Assembly (NCBI RefSeq): GCF_005885605.1
Contig: NZ_SZVP01000005.1
Coordinates: 62,001-126,000 of the forward strand
Direction: 5' to 3'
Length of the DNA: 64,000 nt
DNA from: Colwellia ponticola
Lineage (GTDB): Bacteria; Pseudomonadota; Gammaproteobacteria; Enterobacterales; Alteromonadaceae
Shown here piece by piece: positions 40,560 through 50,650 of this stretch (positions are counted from its first letter, which is position 1; each line of letters begins with the position of its first letter). The translations under genes were made by a program, and so were the position numbers. The notes below the pieces were generated by a model that had not been told where the DNA came from, searched no databases, and saw nothing but the letters and a program-made list of their open reading frames with translations.

Positions 40560-40579
40560 CCCAAGACCGTCGTCTCGGG
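40560..40579 (-). promoter_or_regulatory. Strong hairpin in the rpmB 5' leader
   Basis: On the leftward transcript CCCGAGAC pairs with GTCTTGGG (one G-U) around the tetraloop GACG, between a TATAAT-like -10 and the rpmB start. No U tract follows, so it is not a terminator. It could be an autoregulatory or stabilising leader structure. Confidence 0.5.
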
Positions 40580-40598
40580 ATCCTGAAAAAGGTGGCAT

Positions 40599-40604
40599 AT
40601 TATA
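40599..40604 (-). promoter_or_regulatory. Possible -10 element of rpmB-rpmG
   Basis: A perfect TATAAT on the reverse strand, about 80 bases before rpmB, followed by the structured leader. No good -35 is seen at 17 bp. Confidence 0.4.
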
Positions 40605-40718
40605 GAGAAACTGATTAATTAATACTAGTCTAAATGGGAAAATACTAAAAAAAAGACTAAAAAACACAACTTTATTTGAATTTTCATTAGCTTATAAATA
40701 GCATCATTGGCAACAAAA

Positions 40719-41456
40719 TCAGTAAAGTTCGTTGTGCTCTGCAAAAGAATAGCATTGATTACCTGCCACAATAATATGATCTAACACGCGTATATCAATT
40801 AACTGTAGCGCTTGAATTAATCGTTCGGTGATTTGTTTATCAGCAAGACTTGCTTCAGCAATACCCGATGGATGATTGTGGGTGAGTATTACCGCTGCCG
40901 CATGATGCTTTAACGCTTGCTCTACCACGACTCTAGGGTAAACAGCTGCCGCATTAAGTGTACCAAAGAATAAGCGTTCAAAGGTTAATACATGATGTTG
41001 ATTATCTAGAAAAAGTACAGCAAATATTTCACGTGTTTCTAAGCGTAATTCACTTAACAAATAATCTCGTGTTGCTTGAGAGGAAGTTAACGAACAATCT
41101 GTCTCTTGAAGACTTTCAGCTAAATAACGTTTAGACATTTCTAAACACGCCTGTAACTGTACATATTTTGCCGTACCAAGACCTCGTCTAGCACAAAAAT
41201 CTTGCTGACTTGCTGAAAATATTGCCGCCAAGCTGCCAAAACTACTTAATAACTGTCGCGCCAAATCGACCACATTACAACCCTTGACACCAGTACGTAA
41301 AAATATAGCTAACAGCTCGGCATCACTTAGACTTAACGCTCCTGAATTTACTAGCTTCTCTCGTGGCCTTTCTGATTCAGGCCAATCTTTTAAAGTATTT
41401 GGCTTTATAGTGTTAACTTTCGCCGAGGATTTACTCAATCTTGACCCTTTTAACAT
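40719..41456 (-). CDS. radC: RadC family JAB-domain protein
   Basis: 245 residues. N-terminal helix-hairpin-helix region ([20 protein letters not shown]), then an MPN/JAB metalloprotease-like domain with [15 protein letters not shown] and the Asp further on (ADKQIT), and VLDHIIV. Despite the old name, a role in DNA repair has not held up in bacteria; the biochemical function is unclear. Divergent from coaBC, its usual gammaproteobacterial neighbour. Full family length. Confidence 0.95.
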   Translation of the reverse strand: MLKGSRLSKSSAKVNTIKPNTLKDWPESERPREKLVNSGALSLSDAELLAIFLRTGVKGCNVVDLARQLLSSFGSLAAIFSASQQDFCARRGLGTAKYVQLQACLEMSKRYLAESLQETDCSLTSSQATRDYLLSELRLETREIFAVLFLDNQHHVLTFERLFFGTLNAAAVYPRVVVEQALKHHAAAVILTHNHPSGIAEASLADKQITERLIQALQLIDIRVLDHIIVAGNQCYSFAEHNELY

Positions 41457-41604
41457 AACTGCATCCTTGCTTTACCTTTTAATGTTAATTATAAGCAGAA
41501 GATCACGTCTATTTAGCAACGCTTATTTCTAAACTCTTATTTTAAAATAATCACAATCAATGTTATCTTAGCGGACATATTGCTTACTTTAAGATTAGCA
41601 GGTT

Positions 41605-42816
41605 ATGCGGATTCTTCAGGACAAAAAAATAGTACTCGGTATTAGCGGCGGTATTGCTGCCTACAAAACACCAGAATTAGTGCGTCGACTCAAAGATTAT
41701 GGCGCAGAGGTACGTGTGGTTATGACGGATGGCGCGAAAGCGTTTATTACTCCCTTAACGCTGCAAGCGGTATCGGGTAATCATGTATCTGATAGCTTAC
41801 TAGATAGTCAAGCCGAGCTTGCTATGGGGCATATTGAACTAGCTAAATGGGCCGATTTAATTATTATAGCCCCTGCTACAGCAGATATTATTGCTCGCAT
41901 TGCCGCGGGTATGGCCAACGATTTACTATCAACATTATGCTTAGCTACTAGTGCTCCCGTAGCCATTGCTCCAGCGATGAATCAGCAAATGTGGCACGCT
42001 AAAGCGACTCAAGCTAATATCGATACATTAACGCAGCGATCGCTTTATGTATGGGGTCCTGGTGCCGGTGAGCAGGCTTGCGGAGATGTTGGTTTAGGAC
42101 GTATGTTAGAAGCAAATGAATTAGCCGCATTAACGAGCGATTTTTTTGCCGAAAAGTACTTACACAACCAACACTGGGTAATTACCGCAGGACCAACGCG
42201 CGAGGCAATAGACCCTGTTCGTTATATTTCTAACCATAGTTCAGGTAAAATGGGTTATGCCATTGCCCATGCAGCATTACGTGCTGGCGCTCAAGTAACC
42301 TTGGTGTCTGGACCAGTAAATATAGCTGCTCCTGTAGGCTGCCGCCTCATTCAAGTGACGAGTGCCGAGCAAATGCATCAGCAGGTATTGGCCAATGTTA
42401 AACAAGCAACCACCTTTGTTGCCTGCGCAGCAGTAGCAGACTATCGTGTTGCTAATATTGCCGATGAAAAAATAAAAAAAGATAATGAGCAAATGCAAAT
42501 TTCGTTGATTAAGAATCCTGATATTGTTGCTGATGTAGCAAAGCTAGCTAATAAGCCTTTTACCGTGGGTTTTGCCGCAGAAACGCAAAATGTTGAGCAT
42601 TATGCTCGAGGTAAATTAATGCGAAAAAATTTAGATTTAATTGCTGCTAATGATGTTGCTATAGCAGGACAGGGCTTTAATAGTGATGATAATGCTTTAA
42701 CGCTTTACAGTACGATTGATAAAATTGATATTCCGCTAGCTAATAAACAAATTGTTGCCAAGCAGTTAGTGTCATTAATTAATCAATATTACCTCGCTAA
42801 AAACAACAAAAAATGA
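41605..42816 (+). CDS. coaBC: Bifunctional phosphopantothenoylcysteine decarboxylase / phosphopantothenate-cysteine ligase
   Basis: 403 residues. The N-terminal CoaC flavoprotein domain (about 1-185) shows [30 protein letters not shown] and [17 protein letters not shown] with the active-site Cys. The C-terminal CoaB domain shows [20 protein letters not shown] and SGKMGYAIA, and VGFAAET. The two halves make 4'-phosphopantetheine from phosphopantothenate, cysteine and CTP. In E. coli dut follows; here slmA follows directly at 66 bp. Confidence 0.97.
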   Translation: MRILQDKKIVLGISGGIAAYKTPELVRRLKDYGAEVRVVMTDGAKAFITPLTLQAVSGNHVSDSLLDSQAELAMGHIELAKWADLIIIAPATADIIARIAAGMANDLLSTLCLATSAPVAIAPAMNQQMWHAKATQANIDTLTQRSLYVWGPGAGEQACGDVGLGRMLEANELAALTSDFFAEKYLHNQHWVITAGPTREAIDPVRYISNHSSGKMGYAIAHAALRAGAQVTLVSGPVNIAAPVGCRLIQVTSAEQMHQQVLANVKQATTFVACAAVADYRVANIADEKIKKDNEQMQISLIKNPDIVADVAKLANKPFTVGFAAETQNVEHYARGKLMRKNLDLIAANDVAIAGQGFNSDDNALTLYSTIDKIDIPLANKQIVAKQLVSLINQYYLAKNNKK

Positions 42817-42882
42817 CATTAAGCACAAGTAGATTGATTAACTTAATGGACAGAATAATACTAACAATAGAGAATTTTTTAT

Positions 42883-43479
42883 ATGGTTGCCACACAAAGT
42901 AAAAGTCCAAAGCCAAACCGTAAACACCAAATATTAGAATCCTTAGCGTTAATGTTACAAAACTGTCCTGGGCAGCGAATAACTACCGCAAAATTAGCCG
43001 CTGAAGTTGGTTTTTCCGAAGCGGCTTTATATCGTCATTTCCCTTCAAAAGCACGCATGTTTGAAGGATTAATCGACTTTATCGAAGAATCTATTTTTTC
43101 ACGCATCAATTTAATTCTTACCGATCATAAAGAAGCGCTAGTTCGTTGCCATCATATTTTGCATGTACTTTTAGTGTTTTCTGAACGCAATCCTGGTATG
43201 TGTCGTATATTAGCTGGTGATGCTCTCATGGGTGAAAATGAACGTTTACGCGGCAGAGTTCATCAGTTCTTTGAAAAGCTAGAATCACAATTCAAACAAG
43301 TATTAAGAGAACGAAAACTACGTGAAGGTAAAACATTTTCTATTAATGAAGCGGCTTTAGCTAATCTACTGGTGTCATTTGCTGAAGGAAAAATGAGTCA
43401 ATATGTTAGATCTGGCTATACTAAAAAGCCGAGTAGCGATTTTAATGAACAATGGCAATTTTTAATGGCCGATAAGTAA
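42883..43479 (+). CDS. slmA: Nucleoid occlusion factor SlmA
   Basis: 198-residue TetR-fold DNA-binding protein. [42 protein letters not shown], and the SlmA-specific C-terminal part ([20 protein letters not shown] and [20 protein letters not shown]). Bound to its chromosomal sites it blocks FtsZ assembly over the nucleoid. Its usual partner dut is missing between coaBC and slmA. ATG preceded by GAGAA. Confidence 0.95.
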   Translation: MVATQSKSPKPNRKHQILESLALMLQNCPGQRITTAKLAAEVGFSEAALYRHFPSKARMFEGLIDFIEESIFSRINLILTDHKEALVRCHHILHVLLVFSERNPGMCRILAGDALMGENERLRGRVHQFFEKLESQFKQVLRERKLREGKTFSINEAALANLLVSFAEGKMSQYVRSGYTKKPSSDFNEQWQFLMADK

Positions 43480-43599
43480 TAACTCTTTTTTGGCAAACAG
43501 ATTAAAAAACAAAGCAATACTGTCATCATTTAGCGCTAAACGCTAAGCAGTAATCTTCAACGACTGAAATGAGTCGTCTTATATTTTTCGAGGCAAAAA

Positions 43600-45063
43600 A
43601 TGAGCTCTCTCTCACAACTTTCACCTAGTCATTTATGGCAATTATTTGAAAAAATTTGCAGTATTCCACATCCATCTAAGCATGAACAAAAAATATCATT
43701 ATGGATACAAAACTGGGCTAAAGAGCTTGGTTTAACTATTAAAGAAGACGCTGTTGGTAACTTAATTATTAAAAAGCCAGCAACCGTCGGTATGGAAGAC
43801 CTTAAAGGCACAATTTTACAAGCTCATATGGATATGGTGCCACAAAAAAACAGCGATACTGACCATGATTTCCTTACCGATCCAATTAAACCTTATGTTA
43901 TAGAATCAGGTGATTGGGTAACCGCACAGGGCACCACCTTAGGTGCAGACAATGGTGTTGGTTTAGCGTCAGCTTTAGCCGTTTTAGCCAGTGATGATAT
44001 TCCTCATGGCCCTTTAGAAGTGCTGATAACCATTGATGAAGAGGCAGGTATGACCGGCGCGTTTGGCTTAGCAACTGGTTGGCTTGAAGGTGATATATTA
44101 ATTAATACTGACTCAGAGCAAGAAGGTGAAGTGTACATGGGCTGTGCTGGTGGCATTGATGGTAATGCCAACTTCTCGCTAGCTTTTGAAAAAGTTCCTA
44201 GCGATTATCAAGCATTTAACTTGTCTATTTCTGGTCTAAAGGGGGGGCACTCTGGTGTTGATATACATACTGGCCGTGCCAATGCGAACAAACTATTAGT
44301 CCGTTTTTTATTAAATGCCAGCATTGACTATGATATTAGTCTAACAGAGCTCAACGGTGGTAGTTTACGTAACGCCATCCCTAGAGAAGCCAACGCTAGT
44401 TTTGTTATTGCCAAAGACAAGGTTGCCCCCTTAAAAGTGGCATTAGCTGATTACTTAGCAACCATTAAAGCGAACTTAGCCAGTATCGAAACTGATATTG
44501 ATATGCTGCTCATTTCACCAGAAGATTTTGAGCAATGTTGGAGTAAAGCGACACAAGCTGCTATTTTACGTGCGCTAAATGGATGCCCTAATGGTGTTGT
44601 ACGTATGAGTGATGATATTGACGGTATAGTTGAAACATCACTAAACCTTGGTGTTATGAATACTCGTGGTAGTAAATTTAATGCTATGGTATTGATACGT
44701 AGCCTACATGATGATGGGCGTTTAGAGACCCAACGCACGGTACAGTCTGTGTTTGAATTAGCGGGCGCTGACGTTATTTTCTCGGGTGCTTATCCTGGTT
44801 GGAAACCTAACACCGACTCTGCCATTATGAAGACTGTACGAGATACTTATCAAACTCTCTTTAATAAAGTACCAGCCGTTATGGTAATTCACGCAGGTTT
44901 AGAGTGTGGTTTGTTTAAAACGGCTTATCCACATTGGGATATGGTCTCTATTGGACCAACAATTAAGTTTCCACACTCACCAGATGAAAAAATAGAAATA
45001 GCGTCTGTTAACCAATATTGGCAATTATTAGTGGCTGTGTTGGCTAACATCCCTAAAAAGTAA
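43600..45063 (+). CDS. pepD: Aminoacyl-histidine dipeptidase (peptidase D, M20)
   Basis: 487 residues, cytosolic dinuclear-zinc peptidase. Metal ligands and active site: LQAHMDMVPQ (His), GADNGVGLASALAVL (Asp), TIDEEAGMTGAFGL (catalytic and metal Glu), INTDSEQEGEVYMGCAGG (Asp), and a C-terminal His in FPHSPDEKIEI. The lid domain (about 190-390) contains GLKGGHSGVDIHTGRAN. It hydrolyses Xaa-His and other dipeptides. Single-gene unit. Confidence 0.96.
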   Translation: MSSLSQLSPSHLWQLFEKICSIPHPSKHEQKISLWIQNWAKELGLTIKEDAVGNLIIKKPATVGMEDLKGTILQAHMDMVPQKNSDTDHDFLTDPIKPYVIESGDWVTAQGTTLGADNGVGLASALAVLASDDIPHGPLEVLITIDEEAGMTGAFGLATGWLEGDILINTDSEQEGEVYMGCAGGIDGNANFSLAFEKVPSDYQAFNLSISGLKGGHSGVDIHTGRANANKLLVRFLLNASIDYDISLTELNGGSLRNAIPREANASFVIAKDKVAPLKVALADYLATIKANLASIETDIDMLLISPEDFEQCWSKATQAAILRALNGCPNGVVRMSDDIDGIVETSLNLGVMNTRGSKFNAMVLIRSLHDDGRLETQRTVQSVFELAGADVIFSGAYPGWKPNTDSAIMKTVRDTYQTLFNKVPAVMVIHAGLECGLFKTAYPHWDMVSIGPTIKFPHSPDEKIEIASVNQYWQLLVAVLANIPKK

Positions 45064-45374
45064 CCATGTAACTCACAATACCCAAGAGAGTAAGCTAGCG
45101 ACTAGCGAGCAACATAAAATAATTACTTAAGTTATCGTTTATATTGCTGGTTTACCTCTATCATGTCACAACAAGCTATTGTCTGATCTCAATAACCTAA
45201 AGATAAAACACCGCACTTTGCAGTGTGTATTCATTCCCCCCCAAAAAAACAAGTATTAATAAGCATTCTTACAATTCATAGCTTTAACGATCAATGTCGA
45301 CTATTCATAACTAACCTTTGTTATTAATTTTTTTTCCGTTAGAATGAATGAACTACTTTTTAGGATACTTGCTA
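45064..45374. other. Intergenic region with a C7A7 tract before the response regulator
   Basis: 311 bases. A CCCCCCC tract (45236-45242) is followed at once by seven A. No clear terminator, promoter pair or small open frame is seen; AGGA at 45361-45364 is the ribosome site for the next gene. Confidence 0.5.
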
Positions 45375-46034
45375 ATGATTCAGCCAGAAAAAATAATAAT
45401 AGCTGACGATCATCCCTTGTTTAGACAAGCTTTACTAGGGACATTAAAAGCTAAGCTAACTTATACAACTTGGGTAGAAGCACAAACTATTGAAGAGCTC
45501 GAACTACAGCTCTCTAAGCATAATGATAGTGATTTGCTATTACTCGATTTAAATATTCCAGGTGCCCATGGTTTTAATACCTTAATTCATGTGCGTACTC
45601 ATTTCCCACAAATTCCCGTTGTTATCGTATCAGCATATGAAGATCACGATACTATTGGCAAAGCGATGTCCTACGGCGCTGCTGGTTTTGTGCCAAAGTC
45701 GACACCTGTGGATGATATTTACTCTGCTATTGTAGCGGTATTATCAGGGAATATTTGGCTTCCTAGCTCTTTTGAACAAAAACACATAGATAATAATGGT
45801 CAAGACATCGCTGAGCGCGTAGCAAGTTTAACCCAACAACAATATCGTATATTAATGATGTTCGCTCAGGGCATGCTCAATAAACAAATTGCCTACGACT
45901 TAAATGTCTCTGAGGCAACCATTAAAGCGCACGCGACCGCTATTTTTAGAAAACTTGATGTACGTAATCGCACTCAAGCGGTCATTGCCATCGCGCAGTT
46001 ACATTTAACTGAAGCTGACTTTCAAGCCAATTAA
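45375..46034 (+). CDS. Orphan NarL/FixJ-type response regulator (REC-LuxR HTH)
   Basis: 219 residues from the ATG at 45375, chosen because the receiver fold begins at once (KIIIADDHPLFRQALLGTLK) and AGGA lies upstream; an ATG at 45348 would add nine residues. Receiver: acidic pair Asp11/Asp12, phosphorylation Asp58 in LLLLDLNIPGAHGF, switch Ser in VVIVSAYEDH, Lys108 in AAGFVPKSTP. LuxR-type HTH at about 145-205 (SLTQQQYRILMMFAQGMLNK, NVSEATIKAHATAIFRKLDV, RNRTQAVI). No histidine kinase adjoins. Targets unknown. Followed by a repeat and two hairpins. Confidence 0.92.
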   Translation: MIQPEKIIIADDHPLFRQALLGTLKAKLTYTTWVEAQTIEELELQLSKHNDSDLLLLDLNIPGAHGFNTLIHVRTHFPQIPVVIVSAYEDHDTIGKAMSYGAAGFVPKSTPVDDIYSAIVAVLSGNIWLPSSFEQKHIDNNGQDIAERVASLTQQQYRILMMFAQGMLNKQIAYDLNVSEATIKAHATAIFRKLDVRNRTQAVIAIAQLHLTEADFQAN

Positions 46035-46057
46035 GTGTGGCCTACAATAGCCCGCAC

Positions 46058-46087
46058 TCGCTTTTTATCGCTTTTTATCGCTTTTTA
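46058..46087. repeat. Tandem repeat, three copies of tcgcttttta
   Basis: Three identical 10-bp units at 46058, 46068 and 46078 just after the response regulator stop, running into the hairpin TATCACTTG/CAAGTGATA (46086-46109). Confidence 0.9.
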
Positions 46088-46109
46088 TCACTTGCTTTAT
46101 CAAGTGATA
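46086..46109 (+). terminator. Possible terminator hairpin after the response regulator gene
   Basis: TATCACTTG and CAAGTGATA form a perfect 9-bp stem around ctttat, followed by a weak TTTC tail. Confidence 0.5.
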
Positions 46110-46113
46110 TTTC

Positions 46114-46156
46114 TAGAAACAATAAAGCACGTCGATGACGTGCTTTATTGTTTCTA
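46114..46156. terminator. Bidirectional terminator with 20-bp perfect stem
   Basis: 46114-46133 is the exact reverse complement of 46137-46156, with loop GAT; the inner GC-rich part is AAGCACGTC/GACGTGCTT. It lies between the convergent response regulator and fre genes, 20 bases past the fre stop, and can end both transcripts. The U run outside the stem is weak, so RNA stability may also be a role. Confidence 0.8.
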
Positions 46157-46175
46157 TTAGCCTAGCTTTTAACAA

Positions 46176-46895
46176 TTAAATAAAGGCAAAAGCGTCTGCA
46201 TACATATGCTCTAATAACGCACCATGCTTAACAAAGTCACCACGAATAGCACCGACCATATCAAAGCGTCCTGCTAAGTAAATATCGTAAGAGGCAAAGT
46301 TAGCAATATCTTCCATAGCGGCTTGGTGTACTAACCCAGTTTTACCTTGCCATGACTTTGCTGACGCTTCAGTCATATGTTCAACAACGGGAATAAATTT
46401 ACCATGAGGCAGTTGTGCAATAGTCGCCATCGTTTTTTCTAGCTCATAAACGGCACTTTCTTCACGCAACCCCCAATAAACAACAACTTGACGCTGTGAT
46501 TTTTGTTCAGCTAAATACTCAAACATTGATTTGATATATGAGAAACCAGTACCGCCAGCAAGTAATAATAATGGTCGCTCACTCTCGGTACGTAATTGGG
46601 CATTGCCTAAAGGTATCTCAATCGTGACTGCTTCGCCACTTGCTTGGCTAGCTTTAATGCATTCTATAACCTGCATAGGATAACTATCAGCAGCAAAAGC
46701 TCCTATTTGTAACTCAATCAGGTCACTATTAGGTGAACTAGCAATTGAGAACGGGCGCTTATCTTTATCACTCATAACAACGTTTACATATTGGCCAGCA
46801 ATAAAATCAACTTTTTCATTCGGTTTTAATAATACTTTATAAACATGAGTCGTTAATGATGATAACGACTGTATTTGACAACTAACTGTCTTCAT
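46176..46895 (-). CDS. fre: NAD(P)H-flavin reductase
   Basis: 239 residues of the ferredoxin-NADP reductase fold. Flavin-binding motif RPFSIASSPN, LQIGAF, nucleotide site LLLAGGTGFSYIKSMFEYLA and VVYWGLREESAVYE. It reduces free FMN, FAD and riboflavin; Fre-made reduced FMN can feed UbiX, which makes the prenyl-FMN cofactor of UbiD encoded just upstream. The ubiD-fre order is that of E. coli. 61 bp separate the two. Confidence 0.95.
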   Translation of the reverse strand: MKTVSCQIQSLSSLTTHVYKVLLKPNEKVDFIAGQYVNVVMSDKDKRPFSIASSPNSDLIELQIGAFAADSYPMQVIECIKASQASGEAVTIEIPLGNAQLRTESERPLLLLAGGTGFSYIKSMFEYLAEQKSQRQVVVYWGLREESAVYELEKTMATIAQLPHGKFIPVVEHMTEASAKSWQGKTGLVHQAAMEDIANFASYDIYLAGRFDMVGAIRGDFVKHGALLEHMYADAFAFI

Positions 46896-46956
46896 TCTTT
46901 AACCTTTTACGTTATTGGTAATTTTTATTTAAACGAGCTATGTATATGTAAACCCG

Positions 46957-48438
46957 CTACATAATAGCTAAGTCGTCCCAAAGTTCATCTACTTGATTTT
47001 TTATTTCTTGTGTCATTTCGATAGGTTCGCCCCATTCTCGATTTGTTTCACCTGGCCATTTATTAGTAGCGTCTAAGCCCATTTTAGAACCTAAACCAGA
47101 AACAGGTGAAGCAAAATCAAGATAATCGATTGGGGTATTATCAATTAGAACTGTATCTCGACTCGGATCCATTCGCGTGGTCATGGCCCAAATAACATCT
47201 TCCCAGTTTCTAGCATTGATATCATCGTCACATACTATCACAAATTTAGTATACATAAATTGGCGTAAAAACGACCACACACCCATCATTACGCGCTTAG
47301 CATGACCTGCATATTGCTTTTTAATGGTCACAACAGCAAGACGGTATGAGCAACCTTCTGGTGGTAAGTAGAAATCTTGAATTTCAGGGAATTGTTTTTG
47401 TAAAATAGGCACAAACACTTCATTAAGCGCCACACCTAAAATAGCGGGCTCATCTGGCGGTCTACCCGTATAAGTACTATGGTAAATAGCATCTTTACGC
47501 ATAGTAATATGCGTTACCGTCATGACTGGAAAGTTATCTACCTCGTTATAATAACCGGTATGATCACCATAAGGCCCTTCAGGTGCGGTCTCAACAGGGT
47601 CTAAATAGCCTTCCAAAATAATTTCGGCTGTCGCCGGCACTTCTAAATTATTACTGATTGATTTAGCGACTTCAGTTTTCGCACCACGTAATAAGCCAGC
47701 AAAGGCATATTCAGAGAGCGTATCTGGCACAGGTGTTACCGCCCCTAAAATAGTCGCGGGATCAGCACCTAAAGCAACGCAAACAGGGTATTTTTCACCA
47801 GGGTTTTCTTTTTTAAACTCTTGAAAATCAAGTGCGCCACCACGATGCGATAGCCAGCGCATAATCACTTTGTTTTTACTTAAGACTTGTTGGCGATAGA
47901 TACCCAAGTTTTGACGCTCTTTATGTGGGCCGCGCGTAACGGTTAAGCCCCAGGTAATTAATGGTGCTACATCGCCTGGCCAACACTTTTGTATTGGTAA
48001 TTTAGTTAAGTCTACTTCATCACCAGATAACACGACTTGTTGACATAATGGTTTTTTAATCACTTTTACCGGCATATTCAATACTTGTTTATACACAGGT
48101 ATTTTACCAATAGCATCACGAAAGCCTTTTGGTGGTTCAGGCTCTTTTAACATAGCGAGTAATTTACCAACGTCGCGTAACGCACTAACATTTTCTTGTC
48201 CCATTGCTAAAGCAACCCTATCTGGCGTACCAAAAAGGTTAGTTAGCACTGGCATCGGGTATCGCTCACCCTGCTCATTAACTGCATTTTCAAACAGTAA
48301 TGCAGGACCTTTGGCTCTTAGCGTTCGGTCGCTAATTTCAGTCATAGTTAAATGGGTTGAAATAGGTTGTTTAATGCGCTTTAACTGGCCTATTTTTTCA
48401 AGCTGAATAATAAAATCTCTTAAATCACTGTATTTCAT
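46957..48438 (-). CDS. ubiD: 4-hydroxy-3-polyprenylbenzoate decarboxylase UbiD
   Basis: 493 residues. Typical UbiD segments: [75 protein letters not shown] and the C-terminal [17 protein letters not shown]. It decarboxylates the polyprenylated ring with prenylated FMN in ubiquinone synthesis. Length equals the E. coli enzyme. A terminator separates it from rho upstream. Confidence 0.97.
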   Translation of the reverse strand: MKYSDLRDFIIQLEKIGQLKRIKQPISTHLTMTEISDRTLRAKGPALLFENAVNEQGERYPMPVLTNLFGTPDRVALAMGQENVSALRDVGKLLAMLKEPEPPKGFRDAIGKIPVYKQVLNMPVKVIKKPLCQQVVLSGDEVDLTKLPIQKCWPGDVAPLITWGLTVTRGPHKERQNLGIYRQQVLSKNKVIMRWLSHRGGALDFQEFKKENPGEKYPVCVALGADPATILGAVTPVPDTLSEYAFAGLLRGAKTEVAKSISNNLEVPATAEIILEGYLDPVETAPEGPYGDHTGYYNEVDNFPVMTVTHITMRKDAIYHSTYTGRPPDEPAILGVALNEVFVPILQKQFPEIQDFYLPPEGCSYRLAVVTIKKQYAGHAKRVMMGVWSFLRQFMYTKFVIVCDDDINARNWEDVIWAMTTRMDPSRDTVLIDNTPIDYLDFASPVSGLGSKMGLDATNKWPGETNREWGEPIEMTQEIKNQVDELWDDLAIM

Positions 48439-48468
48439 AATGCTCTATTTAGACTCTACTCTAATTAA

Positions 48469-48493
48469 AAAGCCAGTCGAAGTGACTGGCTTT
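48469..48493 (-). terminator. Intrinsic terminator downstream of rho
   Basis: AAAGCCAGTC (48469-48478) and GACTGGCTTT (48484-48493) form a 10-bp stem; on the reverse strand it is followed by TTTTTAATT. It lies 146 bases past the rho stop and just before ubiD. Confidence 0.85.
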
Positions 48494-48638
48494 GTTTAGG
48501 ACTTGTTGAACTTAATCTTTGACCCTAATCTTTGGCGTATGCAAAGTATCGGTAAAACAGTCTGTCGATATAATATTATCTACGTACTTAAATGTTCTAT
48601 ACGTACTTAGCTAGGCTTTGGATTATAACCAATGAGTA

Positions 48639-49898
48639 TTATTTACGCTTCATTGAATCAAAAAACTCATCATTGGTTTTAGTCATAGCAAGTTTGTCGA
48701 TTAAGAATTCAATGGCACCTATTTCATCCATTTCATGGACAATTTTACGTAAAATCCACATTTTTTGTAATTCATCAGGCTTAGTAATAAGCTCTTCACG
48801 ACGAGTACCACTACGGTTAATGTTAATGGCTGGGAAGACGCGTTTCTCAGAAATTTTACGTGACAGGTGTAATTCCATATTACCTGTACCTTTGAATTCT
48901 TCGTAAATAACTTCATCCATTTTAGAACCAGTTTCCACTAATGCGGTCGCGATAATGGTTAAACTACCACCTTCTTCAATATTACGTGCCGCACCAAAGA
49001 AACGTTTTGGACGATGTAAAGCGTTAGCATCAACACCACCAGTTAAGATTTTACCTGACGAAGGAATTACCGTGTTGTACGCACGCGCTAAACGGGTAAT
49101 AGAATCAAGTAGGATAACGACATCTTTTTTGTGTTCAACTAAACGTTTAGCTTTTTCAATAACCATTTCAGCGACTTGTACATGTCGACTAGCTGGCTCA
49201 TCAAATGTTGAAGCTATAACTTCGCCTTTTACAAGACGTTGCATTTCAGTTACTTCTTCTGGACGTTCATCAATCAATAATACCATTAATTCGGCTTCAG
49301 GATTATTGTGAGCAATACTCTGCGCGATATTTTGTAGTAGTAATGTTTTACCCGCTTTAGGTGGGGCAACAATTAAACCACGTTGTCCCTTACCAATGGG
49401 TGAAGCTAAATCTAAAATACGTGCGGTAATATCTTCGGTTGAACCATTACCACGTGCTAGAGAGAAGCGATCGGTTGGATGAATAGGTGTTAAGTTTTCG
49501 AATAATATTTTGTTACGGGTATTTTCAGGTCGATCAAAGTTAACTTCTGTCACTTTTAATAAGGCAAAGTAACGTTCGCCTTTTTTCGGTGAGCGAATTT
49601 TACCTTGAATGGTATCACCCGTACGCATACTAAAGCGGCGAATTTGGCTTGGCGATACATAAATATCATCTGGGCCTGCTAAATATGAAGAGTCTGCTGA
49701 GCGTAAGAAACCAAAGCCATCTTGTAGAATCTCTAACACACCGCCGCCGAAAATATCATTATCACTTTCAGCATGGGATTTTAAAATAGCAAAAATTATG
49801 TCTTGTTTACGAGTTCTAGCAAGGTTTTCAAGCTTCATTGTTGCGGCAAGCGCAACCAATTCATTAATGGATTTTTCTTTTAGTTCGGTAAGGTTCAT
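48639..49898 (-). CDS. rho: Transcription termination factor Rho
   Basis: 419 residues, the compact gammaproteobacterial form. N-terminal helix domain and RNA-binding cold-shock-like domain ([35 protein letters not shown]), Walker [30 protein letters not shown], and the C-terminal Q/R loop region with SGTRREELI. The hexamer unwinds RNA and releases polymerase. In the same direction as trxA upstream (trxA-rho, as in E. coli), with a terminator between. Confidence 0.98.
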   Translation of the reverse strand: MNLTELKEKSINELVALAATMKLENLARTRKQDIIFAILKSHAESDNDIFGGGVLEILQDGFGFLRSADSSYLAGPDDIYVSPSQIRRFSMRTGDTIQGKIRSPKKGERYFALLKVTEVNFDRPENTRNKILFENLTPIHPTDRFSLARGNGSTEDITARILDLASPIGKGQRGLIVAPPKAGKTLLLQNIAQSIAHNNPEAELMVLLIDERPEEVTEMQRLVKGEVIASTFDEPASRHVQVAEMVIEKAKRLVEHKKDVVILLDSITRLARAYNTVIPSSGKILTGGVDANALHRPKRFFGAARNIEEGGSLTIIATALVETGSKMDEVIYEEFKGTGNMELHLSRKISEKRVFPAININRSGTRREELITKPDELQKMWILRKIVHEMDEIGAIEFLIDKLAMTKTNDEFFDSMKRK

Positions 49899-50107
49899 AG
49901 GGGGTTTCTTAAAGTATTTTAAGTAATGTGCCTTGGGCGATTGCCGACACTAGTGTGTATTCAATATAGTTATGTTTTTGTTTTAAATAAGTAAGGATAG
50001 AGATGGTAAAGCGATGTTATTTTGTACTTAGGGGGTAAATTTAGCACTAAAATTTGTTTAGGTAAAGGTAGAATGAAAATGTAAGAAGAAATTTTACACT
50101 AAAAATT

Positions 50108-50147
50108 AAAAAGCCCACTAACATGATTATCAGTTACTAGGCTTTTT
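50108..50147 (-). terminator. Intrinsic terminator of trxA
   Basis: AAAAAGCC and GGCTTTTT pair with an inner TAAC/GTTA helix; a T run follows on the reverse strand, 12 bases past the trxA stop. Confidence 0.75.
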
Positions 50148-50158
50148 ACCTATTCAAT

Positions 50159-50485
50159 TTATAAATTTTTATCTAAAAATTCTTTTAATTGAGTTTTCGA
50201 TAGTGCGCCCACTTTCGTGTCAGCAATCTCACCATCTTTAAAAAGCAATAAAGTAGGGATACCACGAACACCGTACTTAGGCGGTGTAACAGAGTTATCG
50301 TCTATGTTTAATTTACCTACAGTCACTTTACCATCGTATTCAGTGGCAATATCATCAAGTACTGGAGCAATCATCTTACATGGACCACACCATTCAGCCC
50401 AAAAATCAACTAAGACTAAACCTGATGCTTTTAAGACATCGGCTTCAAAACTATCATCAGTTAGCTGAACAATTTTATCGTTCAT
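50159..50485 (-). CDS. trxA: Thioredoxin 1
   Basis: 108 residues, classical thioredoxin. Active site WCGPC (Cys33, Cys36) in [20 protein letters not shown], cis-Pro region [15 protein letters not shown]. Reduces disulfides in ribonucleotide reductase, PAPS reductase and others. Divergent from rhlB and upstream of rho, a conserved gammaproteobacterial neighbourhood. Confidence 0.98.
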   Translation of the reverse strand: MNDKIVQLTDDSFEADVLKASGLVLVDFWAEWCGPCKMIAPVLDDIATEYDGKVTVGKLNIDDNSVTPPKYGVRGIPTLLLFKDGEIADTKVGALSKTQLKEFLDKNL

Positions 50486-50650
50486 TATATTCTCCGTTTG
50501 TTATGGCTAAAGCGCCTTTATGGTAATTATACCGTGATTAACTGCTTTTCCAATACTGTTTTATGTAACATTAATATTAATTACGCAGTTTGTATGAATT
50601 AATTATTTATTAAGCAACCATTTTGCTAACAAAACTGTTAAGCTAGCGCC

